Source: Streptomyces sp. NBC_01262 (lineage in GTDB: Bacteria; Actinomycetota; Actinomycetes; Streptomycetales; Streptomycetaceae). Taken from it: a stretch of 64,000 nucleotides of DNA. The translations under genes were made by a program, and so were the position numbers. The stretch lies in the NCBI RefSeq assembly GCF_036226365.1, contig NZ_CP108462.1, positions 7,038,501 through 7,102,500 of the forward strand. The letters run 5' to 3'. Numbering within the stretch: the first letter of the stretch is position 1; every line of letters starts with the position of its first letter. This document shows, one piece after another, positions 49,653 to 58,567 of this stretch. The notes under the pieces were generated by a model that saw only the letters and a list, made by a program, of their open reading frames with translations, did no database searches and was not told the origin of the DNA.

Positions 49653-50627
49653 ATGTTGAGTTCTTTTGTCACCGCCGTGTCCGCGGCCGCTCTGCTCTCC
49701 TCCGGCTGGGCGGCGGCGCCGGATCCTGGCGGTGACGTGCCCGATTCCCCGTTCTGGGTGAATCCGGACACCCGGGCGGCCCGGCAGGCCGCGGCCTGGG
49801 AGGCGCGCGGGCGGGAGGGCGACGCCGCGCTGCTGCGCCGTATCGCCGGCCAGCCCACCGCCACCTGGGTCGGCGACCGCGACCCCGAGGCCGAGGTCCG
49901 CCGGATCACCGTCGCCGCGGCCTACCAGGACCGCATCCCCGTCATCGCCGCCTACGACATCCCGCACCGCGACTGCGGCTACTACTCCGAGGGCGGGGCC
50001 CCCACCGCGTCCGCCTACCGGCGCTGGATCCGGCGGCTCGCGGCGGGCATCGAGGACCGCAAGGCGCTGGTGATCCTTGAGCCCGACGCCGTCGCCCAGC
50101 TCGTGGCCGGCTGCGAGGGCGCGGAGCTGGACGGCGGACGGCTCGAACTTCTCGGCGAGGCCGTCAAGGCGCTCAAGGCGCTCCCGCGTACGAAGGTCTA
50201 TCTGGACGCCGGCAACGCGGGGTGGCTCCCCGACCAGAAGGTCCTCGTCGAGGCCATGTGGCAGGCCGGGGTCCGCGACGCGGACGGCTTCGCCCTGAAC
50301 GTCTCCAACTTCCAGACCACCGAGGTCAGCCGCGCCTATGGGGACCGGCTCTCGCGCCAGCTCGGCGGTGTCCACTACGTCATCGACACCAGCCGCAACG
50401 GCAACGGGCCCTGGCTCTCGCAGAACGACAGCGAGGCCTGGTGCAACCCACCGCACCGGGCGCTCGGGCAGCCGCCGACCGTCGCCACGGGCAGTCCGCT
50501 CATCGACGCGTTCCTGTGGATCAAGCGGCCCGGCGAGTCCGACGGCGCGTGCCGCGGCGCCCCGCCCGCCGGGCACTGGTGGGCCTCGTACGCGCTCGAC
50601 CTGGCGCGGTCGTCGGTTACCGCGTGA
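49653..50627 (+). CDS. Secreted GH6-family glycoside hydrolase (endoglucanase-type)
   Basis: 324 residues from ATG 49653 with GGTGAG upstream; GTG 49638 is an alternative. Signal peptide ends near AAA. GH6 motifs in order: YDIPHRDCG with Cys108, catalytic acid Asp145 in ILEPDAVAQ, Cys154, YLDAGNAGW, LNVSNF, DTSRNGNG, WCNPPHRALG, LWIKRPGESDG. It cleaves beta-1,4-glucan by inversion. No carbohydrate-binding module. In S. lividans and S. coelicolor a GH6 of this size (cslZ) accompanies cslA-glxA at the hyphal tip; here it lies 10 kb from that pair. Confidence 0.9.
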   Translation: MLSSFVTAVSAAALLSSGWAAAPDPGGDVPDSPFWVNPDTRAARQAAAWEARGREGDAALLRRIAGQPTATWVGDRDPEAEVRRITVAAAYQDRIPVIAAYDIPHRDCGYYSEGGAPTASAYRRWIRRLAAGIEDRKALVILEPDAVAQLVAGCEGAELDGGRLELLGEAVKALKALPRTKVYLDAGNAGWLPDQKVLVEAMWQAGVRDADGFALNVSNFQTTEVSRAYGDRLSRQLGGVHYVIDTSRNGNGPWLSQNDSEAWCNPPHRALGQPPTVATGSPLIDAFLWIKRPGESDGACRGAPPAGHWWASYALDLARSSVTA

Positions 50628-50632
50628 TCACT

Positions 50633-50660
50633 TGCGGCCCGCACCCGGCGACGGGCCGCA
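50633..50660. terminator. Hairpin terminator
   Basis: Perfect 9-bp stem TGCGGCCCG / CGGGCCGCA with a 10-nt loop just past the GH6 stop, before the convergent GH3 gene. Confidence 0.65.
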
Positions 50661-50729
50661 CCCCGACGGCGCTGACCCGTGCGTGGGCGGCTGCCGGTCC
50701 GTGGCCGGGTTGGGCCAGCCCGTCCCGCC

Positions 50730-53198
50730 TCAGGCGGACGGCCTACCCCCAACCCGCACCGCAGCGGTGACCCGGCGGTCGGCGACGCTGCGGGCCGCCT
50801 CGACCGCGTAGTCGCCGGCGACCGTGGCCCAGTCGCGTGCGGACTCGTCCCAGATCTGGAAGGCGCGGCGGGGGAGGTCGATGACGACCTCGGCCGTGGC
50901 GCCGGGGTCGAGCTCGACGGAGGCGAAGCCGGCGAGCCAGCGGGCCGGGCGCTCGACGGTGTCGCTCAGGCCGAGGGGGGCGACATAGAGCTGGACGACC
51001 TCGCGGCCCCGCCGCGAGCCCGCGTTGCGCAGGCGCACCCGCGCGGTGGTGGCGGCGGGGTCGACGTCGATGGACTCGTATGCCCAGTCGGTGTAGCCGA
51101 GGCCGTGGCCGAAGGGGTAGGCGGGGGTGCGGCCGGCCCGGTCCCAGGCGCGGTAGCCGATGAAGACGCCCTCGTCGTAGGAGAGTTCGCCGTTGACGGG
51201 GGTGACCTGGGTGACGGGGACGTCCTCGAAGGCGACGGGCCACGTGCTGGGCAGCCGCCCGCCCGGCTCCTCGGCGCCGAGGAGGACGTCGGCCAGGGCG
51301 GCGCCCGCCTCCTGGCCGGGGAACCAGCTCAGGAGGACCGCCGCCACGTCGCCCCGCCAGGGCAGCTCCACGGGGGAGCCGGAGTTGACGACGACGACCG
51401 TGTTGGGGTTGGCGGCGGCGACGGCCCGGACGAGGTCGTCCTGGCGGCCGGGGAGCCGCAGGTCCTGGCGGTCGAAGCCCTCGGACTCGACGCGCTCGGT
51501 GGTGGCGACGACCACGATCGCGGTGTCGGCGGCGCGCGCGGCCTCGACGGCCTCGGCGATGAGCTCGTCCGGGTCGCGCCGGGGGCCGCCGTGGACGAGG
51601 GAGAAGGCGATGGCCTTGATCGGGATGTCCTCGATCTTCAGGACCACGTAGAAGAGGGAGACCTCGACCGCCCGCCCGGCCTCCAGCGTGACCTGGCCGC
51701 GCTCGACGGGGGCGCCGAAGAACGCCTCGAAGGGGTCGGTCTCCGGGCCCATGCCCTGCTCGCCGTCGTAGACCACCTGGCCGTCCACGACGAGCCGGAA
51801 GCCGCCGAGGCCCCGGGTGCCGAAGTGGTGGGCGCCGGACTCGCGCGGGGTGAAGGTGCCCGTGACCTCGACGCTGAACAGCGCGTCGTGGGTGACGCCG
51901 TCCGGCAGGTCGTTGCCCATCCACTGGACCTGGCCGCCGGGCACCGTGGAGGTGCCGATGACCTGGCCCCCGGCGTCGCGGCAGATCGCGCGCAGGTCGA
52001 AGCCCTCGCCGGCGGCGGCCAGTTCATCGCTGGGGTCGGCGCCGACTGAGTACGTCAGGGCGCCCTGGGGGAGGGCGGCGGTGAGGCCGTCGAGCGGGGA
52101 GGTGACGTGGTCGGGGAACACCTGGGCCGAGCCGCCGCCCAGCACGCGGGCCTCGCGGGCGGCCGTGCCGATGAGGGCTACCTTGCCGATACGGTCCCCG
52201 CCCAGCGGAAGCGCGGCGCCCTCGTTGCGTACCAGGACGAAGGAGCGGCGGGCGATCTCGCGGGCGAGGGCGTCGCCGTCGATGCCGGCCGGGCGGTCGG
52301 CCTCGGCGACGGCGGCGGGGGCGCTGTCGAGGATGCCCACGCGGGCGGCGAGCCGCAGCACGTTGCGTACGGCCTCGTCCAGGACGGACTCCTCGACCAG
52401 GCCATCGCGGACGGCCGCGGCGAGGGCCTCGCCGTAGACGGTCCCGGGGCCGGGCATGGCGACGTCGAGGCCGCCGAGGATGTCGCCGACGGTGTCGCGG
52501 GCGGCCATCCAGTCGGAGACGATGTAGCCGTCGAAGCCCCACTCGCCGCGCAGCACCTCGTTCTGGAGGTAGCGGTGCTCGGTCATGGTGTGGCCGTTGA
52601 CGGAGTTGTAGGCGGCCATGATGCCCCAGGGGTGGGCGTTCTTGACGATGGCCTCGAAGGGGGCGAGGTACAGCTCGCGCAGGGCGCGCTCGCCGACGAT
52701 GTTGTTGACGGTGAAGCGCTCGGTCTCGGCGTCGTTGGCCACGAAGTGCTTGACGGTGGTGCCGACGCCGCCCGCCTGGACCCCGGCGACATAGCCGGTG
52801 CCGATGGCGCCGGTCAGCAGCGGGTCCTCGGAGTACGCCTCGAAGTGGCGGCCGCCGAGCGGGGAGCGGTGCAGGTTGACGGTCGGGGCGAGCAGTACGT
52901 GGACGCCCTTGCGGCGGGCCTCCTGGGCGAGCAGGTGCCCGGCGCGGCGGGCCAGCGACGGGTCCCAGGTGGCGGCCAGCGCGGTGGGGCTGGGCAGCGC
53001 GACGGACGGGTCGTCGGCCGTCCAGCGCACCCCGCGCACCCCGATCGGGCCGTCGGACATCACCAGGGAGCCGAGACCGATCTCGGGCAGCGCGGGCAGG
53101 GACCACATGTCCTGCCCGCCGAGCAGCCGTGCCTTGGCGTCGAGGTCGAGCTTGCTGAGGGCGGCCTCTACGGCGGTCGCGCGCTCGAAGTCGGTCAT
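50730..53198 (-). CDS. GH3-family beta-glucosidase with PA14-type insertion
   Basis: 822 residues, no signal peptide, so cytoplasmic. The N-terminal barrel carries the nucleophile Asp229 in GYIVSDWMAA and the ligands VKHFVAND; the alpha/beta sandwich and fibronectin-III-like C-domain (VRLRNAGSRRGREVVQLYV) are present. A PA14-like insert (about 395-540, FTPRESGAHHFGTRGLG) extends over the active site as in KmBglI-type enzymes. It should hydrolyse oligosaccharides imported by the MFS protein encoded next. The gene starts 54 bp behind the transporter's stop; both are divergent from a TetR regulator. Confidence 0.93.
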   Translation of the reverse strand: MTDFERATAVEAALSKLDLDAKARLLGGQDMWSLPALPEIGLGSLVMSDGPIGVRGVRWTADDPSVALPSPTALAATWDPSLARRAGHLLAQEARRKGVHVLLAPTVNLHRSPLGGRHFEAYSEDPLLTGAIGTGYVAGVQAGGVGTTVKHFVANDAETERFTVNNIVGERALRELYLAPFEAIVKNAHPWGIMAAYNSVNGHTMTEHRYLQNEVLRGEWGFDGYIVSDWMAARDTVGDILGGLDVAMPGPGTVYGEALAAAVRDGLVEESVLDEAVRNVLRLAARVGILDSAPAAVAEADRPAGIDGDALAREIARRSFVLVRNEGAALPLGGDRIGKVALIGTAAREARVLGGGSAQVFPDHVTSPLDGLTAALPQGALTYSVGADPSDELAAAGEGFDLRAICRDAGGQVIGTSTVPGGQVQWMGNDLPDGVTHDALFSVEVTGTFTPRESGAHHFGTRGLGGFRLVVDGQVVYDGEQGMGPETDPFEAFFGAPVERGQVTLEAGRAVEVSLFYVVLKIEDIPIKAIAFSLVHGGPRRDPDELIAEAVEAARAADTAIVVVATTERVESEGFDRQDLRLPGRQDDLVRAVAAANPNTVVVVNSGSPVELPWRGDVAAVLLSWFPGQEAGAALADVLLGAEEPGGRLPSTWPVAFEDVPVTQVTPVNGELSYDEGVFIGYRAWDRAGRTPAYPFGHGLGYTDWAYESIDVDPAATTARVRLRNAGSRRGREVVQLYVAPLGLSDTVERPARWLAGFASVELDPGATAEVVIDLPRRAFQIWDESARDWATVAGDYAVEAARSVADRRVTAAVRVGGRPSA

Positions 53199-53252
53199 TG
53201 GGGGTCAACTCCCTGGTGGATGTCCTGGTGAATGTTGATCAGTCGTCAGCTG

Positions 53253-54542
53253 TTAGCGAGTGTTGCGGATCCGGGTCACCGAGAGGGCCCCGGCGAGGGT
53301 GACGGCTGCCGCGACGGCGAAGAACAGGGTGTAGTTGTCGCCGCCGCCGACCGCGAGCAGCACGGTCGCCAGCAGCGGGACGAGGCTCTGCGGCAGGGCG
53401 TTGGCGATGTTCATGACGCCGAGGTCCTTGGCCGCGTCCTGCTGGCTCGGCAGTACCTCGGTGACCAGGGCCATGTCGACGGCGTAGAACATGCCGCCGC
53501 CGATGCCGATGATCACCTGGGAGAGCAGCACGACCCCGTAGTTGGGCGCGAACGCGAGCACGAGGAGGCCGGCCATGATGCCCAGGCTGCTGCCGATGAT
53601 GAAGGGCTTGCGGGCGCCCGCCCGGTCCGAGAGGAGACCGCTGACCGCCGCCGTCGCGGCGTTGCAGAGGTAGCTGACGATGATCAGGGTGACCGTCTTG
53701 ACCGCGACCTCCTCGGTGGAGACCCCGTAGTCGGACATCAGGTAGTAGGCGAGGTAGGAGCTGGGGGCGACCATGCCGAACATGACCAGGAACTTGGAGA
53801 GCCAGGCCCACCCGAAGTCCGGGTGCTTGACCGGGTTGGTCCAGAAGCTTCCGGCGAAGGCCCTGACGGAGAACGGGCCGGGCTTGGCGGCGAGCCGCTT
53901 GTCGGGCAGCGTCAGCGCGAAGTAGCCGACCAGGACGATGGCCAGGGCGGCCGGCACCAGGAACGCCACGGTGGCCGGGACCTGCGAGGCCAGCAGCAGG
54001 CTGACCACGACGGCCAGGGTGAGGGCGACGCCCAGCGCGCCGGAGACCTTGCCGCGCTGGGACTGCGGGACCTGGTCGGGGACGGTCGCCTGCAGGGTGG
54101 CCAGCGAGGCGTTGTACGAGGTCTGGGTCAGCGCCCAGCCGGCCAGGATGACCGGGATCGACGGCACGAAGGCGATCAGCGCCAGGCCGATCAGCCCGCC
54201 CAGGACCCCGCCGACGAGCCAGGGGCGGCGCTGCCCGAAGCGGGAGGTCGTACGGTCCGAGAGGCGGCCGACCAGGGGATTGGCGATCATCGCGAAGAAC
54301 GCGCCGACGCCGAGCACCAGGCTGAGGCTGGAGGTCTTGGTGGCGGGGGCGACCTCCCCGATGCGCAGGGCCATGGTGACCAGCACGGGGGGCATCAGGG
54401 CGCCGAAGAGACCGAATTCGGCGAGGGCGATCTTCGCGGTGAAGCCGCGCGGGGCGGCCTGCGGGGCATCGGCCACGGATCTGCCCGCAGCGGTGTCGGC
54501 GGTGTCGGCGGTGGTGGCATTGGGGACGACTACCTGGTCCAC
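53253..54542 (-). CDS. MFS sugar transporter (GPH/LacY-like)
   Basis: 429 residues, GTG 54542, with 12 hydrophobic segments after a 35-residue Ala/Thr-rich N-terminus. The loop-2-3 motif GRLSDRTTSRFGQRRPW matches the glycoside-pentoside-hexuronide and related MFS groups. It should take up oligosaccharides for the GH3 enzyme encoded downstream. First gene of the operon; divergent from TetR. Confidence 0.9.
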   Translation of the reverse strand: MDQVVVPNATTADTADTAAGRSVADAPQAAPRGFTAKIALAEFGLFGALMPPVLVTMALRIGEVAPATKTSSLSLVLGVGAFFAMIANPLVGRLSDRTTSRFGQRRPWLVGGVLGGLIGLALIAFVPSIPVILAGWALTQTSYNASLATLQATVPDQVPQSQRGKVSGALGVALTLAVVVSLLLASQVPATVAFLVPAALAIVLVGYFALTLPDKRLAAKPGPFSVRAFAGSFWTNPVKHPDFGWAWLSKFLVMFGMVAPSSYLAYYLMSDYGVSTEEVAVKTVTLIIVSYLCNAATAAVSGLLSDRAGARKPFIIGSSLGIMAGLLVLAFAPNYGVVLLSQVIIGIGGGMFYAVDMALVTEVLPSQQDAAKDLGVMNIANALPQSLVPLLATVLLAVGGGDNYTLFFAVAAAVTLAGALSVTRIRNTR

Positions 54543-54685
54543 GGCCTGCCTCCTCTTTGAGGTGAAGGGATGAAGCGGGTCGAACAGGGACCGAGCGGAG
54601 AAACATCCCTGTTACTTGTGCGACATCTTGAACCCGCGGACCTGGTGATCGGTAGGTCTTGTTATCAGTTTGTTACCTGCGAGTC

Positions 54686-54713
54686 TTCACAAGCTGAACA
54701 CGCGGGCTAGGCT
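54686..54713 (+). promoter_or_regulatory. Candidate promoter for a leaderless TetR transcript
   Basis: TTCACA, 16-bp spacer, TAGGCT, ending 7 bp before GTG 54721. Transcription would begin at or next to the start codon. Two TGTTAC(C/T)TG copies at 54610 and 54671 in the same intergenic region are possible operator halves. Confidence 0.5.
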
Positions 54714-54720
54714 CATGCTT

Positions 54721-55329
54721 GTGACAGCCAACGACCAACCCGTACGTGGACTGGGCCGTGCCACGCGCAACGAGGACCGGAAGGCCGAGATCATCCAGGC
54801 CGCCCTCGAAGTCATCTCCGAACGCGGCTACCGGGGGGCCTCCCTGGCCGCCGTCGCCGAGCGCGTGGGCCTCACCCAGCAGGGGCTGCTGCACTACTTC
54901 CCCACGAAGGAAGCGCTGCTCATCGCGGTGCTGGAGATCCGCGACCAGTGGGACATGGCGTCCGCCGCGCTCGCCGGGAGCACCGTCTGGCCGATGGAAA
55001 TGCTGATCAACCTGGTGGAGTACAACTCCACCCGCCCCGGCATCGTCCAGGTCTTCACCGTCCTGGCCGGCGACAGCGTCACCGAGGACCACCCCGCCAA
55101 GGCGTACTTCAAGGACCGCTACCGCTGGGTCCGCGAGAACGCGGTCGAGTCGCTGCGCGCCGAGTACGGCGACCTGCTCCCTGGCGGCCTCACCCCCGAA
55201 CAGGCCGCCCCGCTGCTCGTCGCCGTCATGGACGGCCTCCAGGTGCAGTGGCTGCACGACCCGGAGTCGGTGGACATGACCCGGTCCATGCGGGATTTCG
55301 CACGGCTTCTGACCAGCGAAAAGGGGTGA
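54721..55329 (+). CDS. TetR-family transcriptional regulator
   Basis: 202 residues from GTG 54721, probably leaderless. The HTH (about 20-65) reads IIQAALEVISERGYRGASLA, then GLTQQGLLHYFPTKEALL. The C-terminal ligand domain (about 75-195) resembles TetR_C_6-type domains found with glycosidase/transporter operons. It should repress the divergent MFS-GH3 operon until an oligosaccharide binds. Its stop lies inside the left arm of a terminator. Confidence 0.9.
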   Translation: MTANDQPVRGLGRATRNEDRKAEIIQAALEVISERGYRGASLAAVAERVGLTQQGLLHYFPTKEALLIAVLEIRDQWDMASAALAGSTVWPMEMLINLVEYNSTRPGIVQVFTVLAGDSVTEDHPAKAYFKDRYRWVRENAVESLRAEYGDLLPGGLTPEQAAPLLVAVMDGLQVQWLHDPESVDMTRSMRDFARLLTSEKG

Positions 55330-55361
55330 GGGGCCGGGCTCCGTGGAGCCCGGCCCCTCAC
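55326..55361. terminator. Strong bidirectional terminator
   Basis: Perfect 17-bp stem GTGAGGGGCCGGGCTCC / GGAGCCCGGCCCCTCAC, overlapping the TetR stop codon and lying before the convergent oxidoreductase. Confidence 0.9.
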
Positions 55362-55374
55362 TTGCGCTGTTCGG

Positions 55375-56376
55375 TCAGAGCTTGACGATCATCTTGCCGG
55401 TGTTCTCGCCCCGCAGGAGGCCGAGGAAGGCCTCGACGTTGTTCTCGATGCCCTCGACCACCGTCTCGCGGTAGTGCAGCTTCCCCTCGCGCACCCAGCC
55501 GCCGACCTCCTGGACGAACTGCGGCTGCAGGTCGTAGTGGTCGCCGACGAGGAAGCCCTCGATGCGCAGGCGGTTCTGCAGGACCTTCACCATGTTGTGC
55601 GGGCCCGGGGTGGGCTCGGTGGCGTTGTACTGGGCGATCAGGCCGCAGATCGCGATGCGGCCGCGCAGGTTGAGCGCACCGATCGCGGCTTCGAGGTGCT
55701 CGCCGCCGACGTTGTCGAAGTAGACGTCGATGCCGTCGGGGGCGGCCTGGGCGAGCTGCTCGGCGACGGGGCCGTTCTTGTAGTTGAACGCGGCGTCGAA
55801 GCCGTACTCCTCGATCAGGAGCTTGACCTTCTCGTCGGAGCCGGCGGAGCCGATCACCCGGGAGGCGCCCTTGAGCTTGGCGATCTGGCCGACCTGGCCG
55901 CCGACCGCGCCGGCCGCGCCGGAGACGAAGACGGCGTCGCCCTCCTTGAAGCCGCCGACCCGCAGCAGGCCCGCGTAGGCGGTGAGGCCGGTCATGCCGA
56001 GGACGCCGAGGTAGGTGCTGAGCGGGGCGAGCGAGCCGTCCACCTTGACCGAGGCCTTGGCGTTGACCAGGGCGTACTCGCGCCAGCCCGCGAAGTGCAG
56101 CACATGGTCGCCGGGGGCGAAGCCCTCCGCGGCGGAGGCGATGACCTCGCCGACGGCGCCGCCCTGCATGGGCTGGTTGAGCTCATAGGGGGCGGCGTAG
56201 GACTTCGCGTCGTTCATCCGGCCGCGCATGTACGGGTCGACGGAGACGTAGAGGTTCCGCACCAGGATCTCGCCCGGGCCGGGCTCGCCGGTCTCGGTCT
56301 CGACCAGCGCGAAGTCCTCGGGCGTCGGCCATCCGTGGGGGCGGGCGACCAGGTGCCATTCACGGCTCTTCGGCAT
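55375..56376 (-). CDS. NADP-dependent oxidoreductase, MDR superfamily (CurA-like)
   Basis: 333 residues from ATG 56376. GroES-like N-domain (YVSVDPYMRGRM) and Rossmann C-domain with SGAAGAVGGQVGQIAK, the NADP site. No zinc-binding Cys cluster, so of the leukotriene B4 dehydrogenase/curcumin reductase group (double-bond reductases). YFDNVGGEHLEAAI is a family signature. Divergent from a MarR regulator across 96 bp; a redox- or phenol-responsive pair is likely. TTGACA-N18-CATGGT on the minus strand (56451-56422) may be its promoter. Confidence 0.9.
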   Translation of the reverse strand: MPKSREWHLVARPHGWPTPEDFALVETETGEPGPGEILVRNLYVSVDPYMRGRMNDAKSYAAPYELNQPMQGGAVGEVIASAAEGFAPGDHVLHFAGWREYALVNAKASVKVDGSLAPLSTYLGVLGMTGLTAYAGLLRVGGFKEGDAVFVSGAAGAVGGQVGQIAKLKGASRVIGSAGSDEKVKLLIEEYGFDAAFNYKNGPVAEQLAQAAPDGIDVYFDNVGGEHLEAAIGALNLRGRIAICGLIAQYNATEPTPGPHNMVKVLQNRLRIEGFLVGDHYDLQPQFVQEVGGWVREGKLHYRETVVEGIENNVEAFLGLLRGENTGKMIVKL

Positions 56377-56472
56377 GGGGTGACCTTTTCGGGAGGAGGG
56401 AAAGCTTGAGGTTCTTAACTAACCATGGACCTTGATGTTTCATGTTGTCAAATAAATCGGTAGGATCGGGCC

Positions 56473-56919
56473 ATGGCCAGTCCCAGTGATTCCAGCGATT
56501 CCAGTGATCCCGGCGATCCGCTCACCCGCGAGGTCGTCGACCTCATCGGCACCATCGTGGCCCGCTACCACGAGGAATACGAGGTGGCCGCCGCCGAGCA
56601 CCAGCTCACCGGTGCCCAGGCGGGCGTGCTGACGCTGCTCGCGCGCGAGCCGATGCCCATGCGGGGCATCGCCCGGCAGCTCAAGTGCGAGCCGTCCAAC
56701 GTCACCGGCATCGTCGACCGCCTGGAGGCCCGCGGCCTCGCCGAGCGCCGCCCCGACCCGGCCGACCGCCGGGTCAAGCTCGCCGCCGCTACGGAGGAGG
56801 GCCTACGGACGGCGCAGGGCCTGCGCGGGTCGCTCAACTTCGCGCGCGAACCGCTGGCCGCGCTCAGCGCGCAGGAGCGGGAGTCGCTGCGCGACCTGCT
56901 GCGGCGGATGGTGCTCTAG
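56473..56919 (+). CDS. MarR-family transcriptional regulator
   Basis: 148 residues. Winged-helix core with LTGAQAGVLTLLAREPMP, KCEPSNVTGIVDRLEARGLA, wing RRPDPADRRVKL. The DPADRR wing is typical of MarR. It should repress the divergent NADP oxidoreductase, and be relieved by a phenolic or electrophilic ligand. Ser/Asp-rich N-terminus of about 18 residues (SSDSSDPGDP) precedes the domain. Confidence 0.9.
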   Translation: MASPSDSSDSSDPGDPLTREVVDLIGTIVARYHEEYEVAAAEHQLTGAQAGVLTLLAREPMPMRGIARQLKCEPSNVTGIVDRLEARGLAERRPDPADRRVKLAAATEEGLRTAQGLRGSLNFAREPLAALSAQERESLRDLLRRMVL

Positions 56920-56932
56920 GCCAGGACCGGGC

Positions 56933-57610
56933 CTAGCTGCACCACCACAGCACGTGCGTGCAGGTCGGGGACGGTGATGCCGTGGCGGACGGGGACGGGG
57001 AGGCCGTCGCGGTGGCGCTGGTGGTCGCGCTGGTCGTCGCCGCGGGGGAGGTCTCGGGGTCGGTGGTGATGGAGCCGGAGGCGGTGGCCGTCACGGAGTC
57101 GCTCGGCGAGGCGCTGGCGGAGGCCGAGGCGGACTTCTTGCTGCTCGCGGAGGGTGACACGGAGACGTCCGAGAGCGGGTCGGCCGAGGTGCCGGTGGCG
57201 CCGGGGGAGGGGCTGAGGCTGCCGGTGGGGCCGCTCGCGCTGTCCGGTGAGTCGTGCGAGTCGGCGGTGCCGGTCACAAAGGTCACGATGGGCAGTTCGG
57301 TGACGCTCACGCCGATGGCCAGTACGAGTCCCGCACCCACGGCCGTGCCGAGCAGCAGCCGCGACCGGCCCCGGCCCCGCGCGCGCCGGGTGCCCCTGCC
57401 GCCGCGCTGCTCGCTCCGCCGCCGCGCCGCCCGGCCGGCGCCCTCGACGGCGACCGTGTCGGCGGCACCGCTGTCCGTACCGTCGCCCTTGGGCGCGGGC
57501 GCGGGCGCGGCGGAGGCCGCACGCGCCCCGAGCTCACTGGCGGGGGTGCCGCACCCGGGGCAGGACAGGGCGCCGTTGATGTGGCGCTGGCAGGAGGAGC
57601 AGTAGTCCAT
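56933..57610 (-). CDS. Zinc-ribbon membrane protein, SCO2400-like
   Basis: 225 residues. N-terminal zinc ribbon CSSC-N9-CPGC (Cys4/7/17/20). A basic Arg-rich stretch (RRARGRGRSR) precedes one membrane helix (about 86-108, LLLGTAVGAGLVLAIGVSV). A long Ser/Thr/Ala-rich extracellular tail ends in CTHVLWWCS with two Cys. The architecture matches proteins annotated as SCO2400 family in Streptomyces, of unknown function. Convergent with the MarR gene by 14 bp. Confidence 0.82.
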   Translation of the reverse strand: MDYCSSCQRHINGALSCPGCGTPASELGARAASAAPAPAPKGDGTDSGAADTVAVEGAGRAARRRSEQRGGRGTRRARGRGRSRLLLGTAVGAGLVLAIGVSVTELPIVTFVTGTADSHDSPDSASGPTGSLSPSPGATGTSADPLSDVSVSPSASSKKSASASASASPSDSVTATASGSITTDPETSPAATTSATTSATATASPSPSATASPSPTCTHVLWWCS

Positions 57611-57703
57611 GGTCCGGGAAGACTATGTGAGGCGCCGGTAATACAAGCCTAAGAAGTTTTCACGATCCCGTGTGGATGTCGTGAAGCCTGTGACGTAAGG
57701 GTT

Positions 57704-58567
57704 TCACCCCGCAAAAGGTACATCCGGCATACCCTGCCCCGCATCGGGCAGCACCAGCAGTGATCCGGCCAGCGGTTGGCCGGCGAGCGTACCCGCGTCC
57801 AGACCGACGGTCGCCGTGGTGATGTAGAGGTCGGTCAGTCGCGGTCCGCCGAAGGCGCAGGCCGTCGTCCGCGCCGCGGGGACCGCCACCACGCGGTCGA
57901 GCTTGCCGTCGGGCGTGTAGCGGCGCACCGCACCGCCGTCCCACAGGGCCACCCATACGCAGCCCTCGGCGTCGACGGTGAGGCCGTCGGGGTAGCCGGC
58001 GCCGTCCTCGATCAGCGCGAAGGGGCGGCGCTTGCGGATCTCGCCGGTGCCGGGGTCCGCGTCGAAGACGTCGACGCGCCGGGTGGGGCTGTCCACGTAG
58101 TACATGAGGGTGCCGTCGGGGCTCCAGTCGGTGCCGTTGCTGACGGCGACGTCGTCCAGGACCGGGACCACGGTGCCGTCCGGGAGGAAGCGGGCGAGGG
58201 TGCCGCCGCCGGGGGCCTCGTCGTAGCGCATGGTGCCGGCCCACAGGGTGCCGGCGGCGTCCACGGCGGCGTCGTTGGCCCGGCGGCCGGGGACCGGCTC
58301 GTGGTGCAGCCAGCGGAAGGCGCCGTCGGCGTCGTAGAGCCCCACGCCGTCGCGGAGGTTGGCCACGATGCCGCCGCCGGCGCGCGCCTTGGCGGCGCCG
58401 ATGTGCTGCTCGGTGGCCATCACGGTGTCCCGGCCGGTGGCGGGGTCGAACCAGTGGACGCGCGAGCCGAGGATGTCCAGCCAGATCAGCCTGGCCGTGA
58501 CCGGGTCCCAGCCGGGGCCCTCGCCGAGTATCGCGTCGGCCTTGAAAGCGAGTTCCACCTCGCTCAC
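57704..58567 (-). CDS. SMP-30/gluconolactonase family protein
   Basis: 287 residues, GTG 58567 overlapping the IclR stop (GTGA). Six-bladed propeller lactonase motifs: ILGEGPGWDP (first metal ligand Glu), RANDAAVDAAGTLWAG (Asn), NGTDWSPDGTLMYY (Asn/Asp), YPDGLTVDAEGCVWVA (Asp). It would open sugar lactones such as gluconolactone or an arabinonolactone in a sugar-acid pathway. Co-transcribed with the IclR regulator upstream. Other pathway genes are not in the window. Confidence 0.9.
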   Translation of the reverse strand: MSEVELAFKADAILGEGPGWDPVTARLIWLDILGSRVHWFDPATGRDTVMATEQHIGAAKARAGGGIVANLRDGVGLYDADGAFRWLHHEPVPGRRANDAAVDAAGTLWAGTMRYDEAPGGGTLARFLPDGTVVPVLDDVAVSNGTDWSPDGTLMYYVDSPTRRVDVFDADPGTGEIRKRRPFALIEDGAGYPDGLTVDAEGCVWVALWDGGAVRRYTPDGKLDRVVAVPAARTTACAFGGPRLTDLYITTATVGLDAGTLAGQPLAGSLLVLPDAGQGMPDVPFAG

